In this document: in pieces, positions 4,707 to 8,195 of the stretch
Numbering within the stretch: the stretch's first letter is position 1
Layout: each line of letters starts with the position of its first letter
Assembly (NCBI GenBank): GCA_002397275.1
Contig: DHAA01000049.1
Location: 29,768 to 37,962 of the forward strand
Length of the DNA stretch: 8,195 bases
Direction: 5' to 3'
Source of the DNA: Thermacetogenium sp. UBA4966
GTDB taxonomy: Bacteria; Bacillota; DSM-12270; Thermacetogeniales; Thermacetogeniaceae
Position numbers and translations under genes: made by a program
The notes under the pieces: generated by a model
The model's database searches: none
Told to the model about the DNA's origin: nothing
The model's input: the letters and a program-made list of their open reading frames with translations, nothing else

Positions 4707-4782
4707 GCATCCGAATGCTTTGGCATGTTGTGGAAGCAAAACCGGCCAGGAAGAGGGTCCGTTGTAAACAACAATAGGCAAA

Positions 4783-5985
4783 TCAAAGGTTTTCCAGCCC
4801 GCATAGAAGCTCGACTTCCACTTCATCCCCTGCTTTGTACTCCGCGACGCCGATGGGAGCGATGAACAAGGCGTCCGGCTTCAGCATGGAATAGGGGATA
4901 CTCTTGTCAAATCCTATGGGTGAAGCTACATAACCATCGTTTTGCTTAGTCAGTATCATCCTGCAAAACATTTCAATATTAGGCTTCTTTTTGAGCGGGC
5001 GCCCTAGTTTAACTTTGATTCTCGGCCGCGCTGGAACAGGCAAGCCATAGTAATGATAGAGCAGTCCGCGCACACACCAATCCATCGCCAAAAATGTTGC
5101 GATAATGGGCCCCGGTAGATTAATTACAGGTTTATCATCAACGACGGCAATGGCCACCGGCCGACCGGGAACCGCTTTAATACCGTGACGGAAAAATGAA
5201 GCTTTTTTCTGAAGCAGGCGAGCGTTGAAGTCTTCAACCCCCTTCGAAGAGCCGCCGTTGATCAACACAATATCCGCCGCGGCCAGGGCCATATCTAAGG
5301 TCTGCTCCAATTCGGCAGGTTTGTCCCTGACAATCGGATAACAAACCGGTTCCGCCCCCCATTGACTCAGGAAAGCCGAAACCATCAAGCCGTTGGCCTC
5401 AACATTTTGACCGCGCACCGGTTTGATGCCGGCGCCGACAAGCTCATTTCCGGTGGGAATGTAAACGACCTTTGGCTTTTTGATCGCTTCCAGCTGATAA
5501 ATACCGCCTAAAGCCAGTATAGCCAAATGCACCGGCGATAGCCGGACATGCGCCTCAACCAACAGTTCCCCCTCTTTAACCATACTGCCTTTTTTACGAA
5601 TACGGCTGCCTTTTTTAAATGTAAACCCATCTGCAAAACACAGCCGGCCTTGGTCATTGTAGTGAATATTTTCTACAGCGATTACCGTATCATAATCATC
5701 GGGAAAATCGTCCCCCGTGTCCGCCTGCACAAACTCTTTTCCTTTAACCCAGCCGGAAGTGTCGGGCAAGCCGTTGGAAAAGTCAACCGAGCGCACCGCA
5801 ATACCGTCGTTTTGTGAACAACGGCATACCGGCAGCGTATTCCTGGAATACACATTTTGAGCGGTAACCCGCCCTAACGCCTGCTGTACAGGAATTAGTT
5901 CGGTTTCCATATTTAACGGCCAATGCCGAACCAATAACTTTAACGCCTCTTCTCTGCTAACTGCAAGCTTCTGACTGAAATGCAT
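4783..5985 (-). CDS. moeA: Molybdopterin molybdenumtransferase MoeA
   Basis: A 400-residue MoeA, the enzyme that inserts molybdate (or tungstate in some relatives) into adenylylated molybdopterin, the last common step of Moco synthesis. Domain order is normal: N-terminal helix REEALKLLVRHW, then ALGRVTAQNVYS, a variant LPVCRCSQNDGIAV (about 51-64) retaining the DG of the usual LP.FD.S.MDGYA, and GDDFPDDYDTVIAVE (about 91-105). Next come the MogA-like domain with VVYIPTGNEL (about 173-182) and INGGSSKGVEDF (about 242-253), then VPGRPVAIA and NLPGPIIATF (about 289-298), and a C-terminal barrel ending GDEVEVELL. Compared with E. coli, GGVSVG and LPGNP are changed to GGSSKG and LPGPI, so it belongs to a divergent subgroup. 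The ATG has GGGGGA 8 nt upstream. A likely Moco riboswitch and a terminator precede it. Confidence 0.9.
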   Translation of the reverse strand: MHFSQKLAVSREEALKLLVRHWPLNMETELIPVQQALGRVTAQNVYSRNTLPVCRCSQNDGIAVRSVDFSNGLPDTSGWVKGKEFVQADTGDDFPDDYDTVIAVENIHYNDQGRLCFADGFTFKKGSRIRKKGSMVKEGELLVEAHVRLSPVHLAILALGGIYQLEAIKKPKVVYIPTGNELVGAGIKPVRGQNVEANGLMVSAFLSQWGAEPVCYPIVRDKPAELEQTLDMALAAADIVLINGGSSKGVEDFNARLLQKKASFFRHGIKAVPGRPVAIAVVDDKPVINLPGPIIATFLAMDWCVRGLLYHYYGLPVPARPRIKVKLGRPLKKKPNIEMFCRMILTKQNDGYVASPIGFDKSIPYSMLKPDALFIAPIGVAEYKAGDEVEVELLCGLENL

Positions 5986-6009
5986 CTAACATTCCCCCAC
6001 ATAAATCAT

Positions 6010-6042
6010 AAAAAAATACCGAGGCGCAGAAATACACCTCGG
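6010..6042 (-). terminator. Intrinsic terminator in the moeA leader
   Basis: On the minus strand CCGAGGTG (6042-6035) pairs with CGCCTCGG (6026-6019), eight pairs with one G-T, around an 8-nt loop. TA and seven Ts (6016-6010) follow. It lies between the aptamer-like RNA and the moeA RBS, so it would make riboswitch-controlled attenuation possible. Confidence 0.88.
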
Positions 6043-6059
6043 CTAGCGAATCTTGCCGT

Positions 6060-6156
6060 AATCTCCTTTCCGCACCGGGAGGCGCATCCGTTTCCAGATA
6101 CACCCTATCGGCCTAACCCCATAGCGACAGCTTTAGGAGAGCAGGCTCGGAGTACT
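6060..6156 (-). promoter_or_regulatory. Likely molybdenum/tungsten cofactor (Moco) riboswitch aptamer upstream of moeA
   Basis: The minus-strand leader contains, in order, ACTCCGAGCC, a hairpin carrying CCTAAAG (6137-6131) and CTATGG (6124-6119), which resembles an 11-nt tetraloop receptor, and a hairpin ATCTG-GAAA-CGGAT (6099-6086) with a GNRA loop. GCCTCCCGG and GCGGAAAGGAG follow. A GNRA loop plus receptor, the CUCCGAGC and GCCUCCCGG strings, and the position before moeA fit my memory of the Moco RNA motif. An intrinsic terminator follows, so ligand binding probably controls read-through into moeA; family members are generally thought to repress. I cannot tell Moco from the tungsten-cofactor variant, and the assignment needs a covariance-model match. 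Confidence 0.65.
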
Positions 6157-6219
6157 TAATTCTTTTATTTTCGACATGCCTGGAGAAATTCCTGCTAAGC
6201 TGTAAAAATAATGATTGCT

Positions 6220-7227
6220 TTACCCCAATCTTCCCCCAGCGTCCTTCAGCATCTCACGGATCGGCAAGTTGTAGGGGCATCGCTCCTCACATTCGCCGCA
6301 TTCCAGGCAATCGTCCGCCTTGACGTCCATGTCCCGGTAACGCTCCTTTGCCCAGTCTTTGAGGTCATATCTGACATAATACCCGTCGATGAGGAATACC
6401 GAGGGAATATCGATCCCCTGTTGGCAGGGGAGACAATACTCGCAGCGCCTGCAAAAACGGGCGCCCAGTTTAGCTGCCAGGCCGCTGAGTCCTTCCCTCT
6501 CCGTCTCTGATAACCCCCTCAGCTCACTTCCCACAGCAGCGTTCTCTTCCACCTGCCCGGGGGAATCCATTCCCGGTATGGCCACTGTGACCGGATGCTC
6601 CAGAATAAAGCGCAAAGCCAATTTAGCGTTGGTCAAGGCGCCTCCGGCCATGGGTTTCATGGCGATAACTCCGACGTCAAGTTTTCCCGCCAGCTCAAAC
6701 AGCTCTCGGGCGCCGTCGCTCTCCACCGGGTTAAAGGGAAACTGCACGGTTTTCAGTTCACCTGTTCGCAGTATTCGCATAAGAATATCTTTGATATGTC
6801 CGGTCACTCCGATATGCCTGATCTTCCCCTTTTCTTTTGCTTCACTCAAAGCGGCAAGGGCGCCGTCCGCGGCCAGGACCTGCTCCAGGGCTCGCTTGTC
6901 CTTGACATTATGCAGCTGGTAAAGATCGATATAGTCCACATCCATAGTCCTCAGGCTCTTTTCTATATCTGCGGCCATCCCTTTTTTGCCGCGAGCCATG
7001 GATTTAGTGGCGATGATCACCTGCTCCCTCTTATTTTTCAGCGCCGCGCCGAGTTTCTCCTCACTATCGGTATAGGCTCTGGCGGTATCGAAGAAGTTGA
7101 TCCCCAACTCAATGGCGCGACGAACGACCTTTTCTGCGGCCGGCGCCTCGATCCGCTGGAGGGGAATACCGCCAAACCCAACTACAGATACCTGCATCTC
7201 TGTTTTCCCAAGTCTTCTGTATTTCAA
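6220..7227 (-). CDS. Aldo/keto reductase with C-terminal [4Fe-4S] ferredoxin-like clusters
   Basis: A 335-residue protein. Residues 1-255 form an aldo/keto reductase barrel with the catalytic tetrad in place: Asp47 and Tyr52 in FFDTARAYTDSE, Lys75 in IIATKSM, and His106 in DLYQLHN. IPGMDSPGQVEENAAV (about 217-232) is the usual NADP-side segment. Residues 259-335 carry two cysteine sets, C-x2-C-x2-C-x2-C (259-268) and C-x2-C-x2-C-x3-CP (307-318), suggesting two Fe-S clusters. The combination defines a group of putative iron-sulfur oxidoreductases of anaerobes whose substrates are mostly unknown. The start is TTG at 7227, with GGGGGA 6 nt upstream. It follows the membrane protein gene by 26 nt, so the two are probably one operon; moeA lies 234 bp downstream behind its own leader. 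Confidence 0.92.
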   Translation of the reverse strand: MKYRRLGKTEMQVSVVGFGGIPLQRIEAPAAEKVVRRAIELGINFFDTARAYTDSEEKLGAALKNKREQVIIATKSMARGKKGMAADIEKSLRTMDVDYIDLYQLHNVKDKRALEQVLAADGALAALSEAKEKGKIRHIGVTGHIKDILMRILRTGELKTVQFPFNPVESDGARELFELAGKLDVGVIAMKPMAGGALTNAKLALRFILEHPVTVAIPGMDSPGQVEENAAVGSELRGLSETEREGLSGLAAKLGARFCRRCEYCLPCQQGIDIPSVFLIDGYYVRYDLKDWAKERYRDMDVKADDCLECGECEERCPYNLPIREMLKDAGGRLG

Positions 7228-7253
7228 TTAAGATCCCCCTGTATAATATATTT

Positions 7254-8195
7254 TTATTTTACCCTGAAGGTCTGCGGCGCATATTGATAAACTATGATCA
7301 AAGCGGCGGCAATATAAACAAAAGTTGACGACAGAACAATCAGTGCGAAGTAAGAGGGCGCGCTCTTTATTTGCAGGCATAAAAAGCAGACGGCGTAGAC
7401 CGCGGTGTTGATTACGCCGAAAAACGGATTTTTCATGCCTAGCTCAGCGGTGTACGGCTGGAATACATAGTACAGAAACAAATAGTGAACCGAAAAGAAA
7501 AGCGAAAGAAACAAGATAGACAGCACAAAAAACAGCATATTCGCCGGCGGCCAACTCACCCCGGCGATAATGGCCAGTCCCACAACCGCGGCGGAAATTG
7601 CGGCGGCGATAATAAAATTCAGCCCCGTAATCCTTAACAGCCGGATCCTAAAATTCAGCAGAACAGCTTCCTTATTTCGATAAAAAGAATAGCGCAGCAG
7701 GCTGATGTCGCAGTTGTAGAACATGGCTTTACAGACCTGATCCCCAATCGACGCAAAATACATGACGAGTACAAAGCCCGGCAGGGCATTATCTATGCTG
7801 CTCCCATCTAATTTTTCAGCAAATCCGGGGAACAGATTTAAGCCAACGACAACTGCTAAAAATATCACGGCGACGATGCCCAGGCGAATCAACACCGGTC
7901 TGATCAGAAGGCGTCTATGCCGCTCAAAAAAGAGGGCGTTGAGAAAGGCGTATCCTCTTTTGTTTTCGTATTTATTTGATTTCAGATCAGTTTCGCTGAA
8001 TTCTTTTTCACGGATGGCCACACCGGAGAAGAGGGCGTCCCTCATCATCTCAGTCGCATCCAGCAAAAAGTCGGCTGCCTTTAAAGTGGCCGCCGCAATT
8101 TGGCGATAGTGATCGGACTTGACAAGGGCATAAACACACAAGCCGCTTAAGGCCAGGAAGGCGAGCAGGCAAGGTGAACTGAACAACAGAGGATT
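7254..8195 (-). CDS. Multi-pass membrane protein, probably an ABC transporter permease component (5' end outside window)
   Basis: The frame is open from the right edge, with no stop before 8195, so the N-terminus is missing; a TTG at 8186 is unlikely to be the true start. The last 313 codons are seen. After a soluble stretch (about residues 20-95) come five or six membrane segments, including LGIVAVIFLAVVVGLNLF, FIIAAAISAAVVGLAIIAGV, MLFFVLSILFLSLFFSVHYLF and ALIVLSSTFVYIAAALIIVY. The phrase MFYNCDISLLRYSFYR, the FFSVHYL.LYY..QPY segment and the ending YKYAPKTF-like YQYAPQTF resemble permease subunits of Firmicutes ABC exporters of unknown substrate. That comparison is from memory. The gene ends 26 bp before the Fe-S aldo/keto reductase. 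Confidence 0.7.
   Translation of the reverse strand, partial: NPLLFSSPCLLAFLALSGLCVYALVKSDHYRQIAAATLKAADFLLDATEMMRDALFSGVAIREKEFSETDLKSNKYENKRGYAFLNALFFERHRRLLIRPVLIRLGIVAVIFLAVVVGLNLFPGFAEKLDGSSIDNALPGFVLVMYFASIGDQVCKAMFYNCDISLLRYSFYRNKEAVLLNFRIRLLRITGLNFIIAAAISAAVVGLAIIAGVSWPPANMLFFVLSILFLSLFFSVHYLFLYYVFQPYTAELGMKNPFFGVINTAVYAVCFLCLQIKSAPSYFALIVLSSTFVYIAAALIIVYQYAPQTFRVK

Noticed and set aside
4707..4782. Possible bidirectional terminator between the methyltransferase and moeA (AGCAT-ATGCT, GTTGT-ACAAC)
   Set aside because: The stems are only 5 bp and no real T-tract follows either, so the evidence is too weak to list.
6211..7287. Long plus-strand open frames (99, 177 and 230 codons) opposite the aldo/keto reductase
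   Set aside because: They are antisense to a gene with clear catalytic and cysteine motifs, have no family features, and arise from its codon use.

Overview
The window reads as Firmicutes DNA, probably an anaerobe of the Clostridia or Negativicutes. The signs are strong purine-rich Shine-Dalgarno sites, two TTG starts, toxin-antitoxin (TA) families common in that group, and a molybdenum-cofactor gene behind a structured leader RNA. Species cannot be named from sequence alone.

Layout. (1) Positions 1-560: the start of a TetR-family regulator on the minus strand, cut by the window edge, with a near-consensus promoter and a perfect tandem 13-bp operator-like repeat over its start point. (2) Positions 639-2523: a rearranged segment bounded by two direct copies of a small membrane protein gene (CmpB/TMEM229-like). 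The first copy has lost about 210 bp internally. Between the copies lie a degraded Phd-type antitoxin, a terminator, an intact nitroreductase gene with its own promoter, and the C-terminal half of a RelE/ParE toxin. (3) Positions 2630-3994: three more TA modules (RelB, SpoVT/AbrB-type VapB and YefM). Each antitoxin is complete with RBS and operator-like repeats, and each partner toxin (RelE-like, PIN/VapC, YoeB) is truncated or frameshifted. (4) Positions 4146-4706: a SAM-dependent methyltransferase. (5) Positions 4783-8195, minus strand: a membrane protein (partial), an aldo/keto reductase with two C-terminal Fe-S cysteine clusters, and moeA. A likely molybdenum/tungsten-cofactor riboswitch with an intrinsic terminator sits between the last two.

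The most unusual part is 0.88-3.99 kb: four TA modules side by side, all without a complete toxin, three with apparently expressible antitoxins. It may be an antitoxin-retaining TA graveyard, or a set of orphan antitoxins kept as regulators or anti-addiction factors. In the right part, the leader RNA suggests that moeA responds to cofactor level by transcription termination. I found no tRNA, rRNA, CRISPR array or intact insertion sequence.
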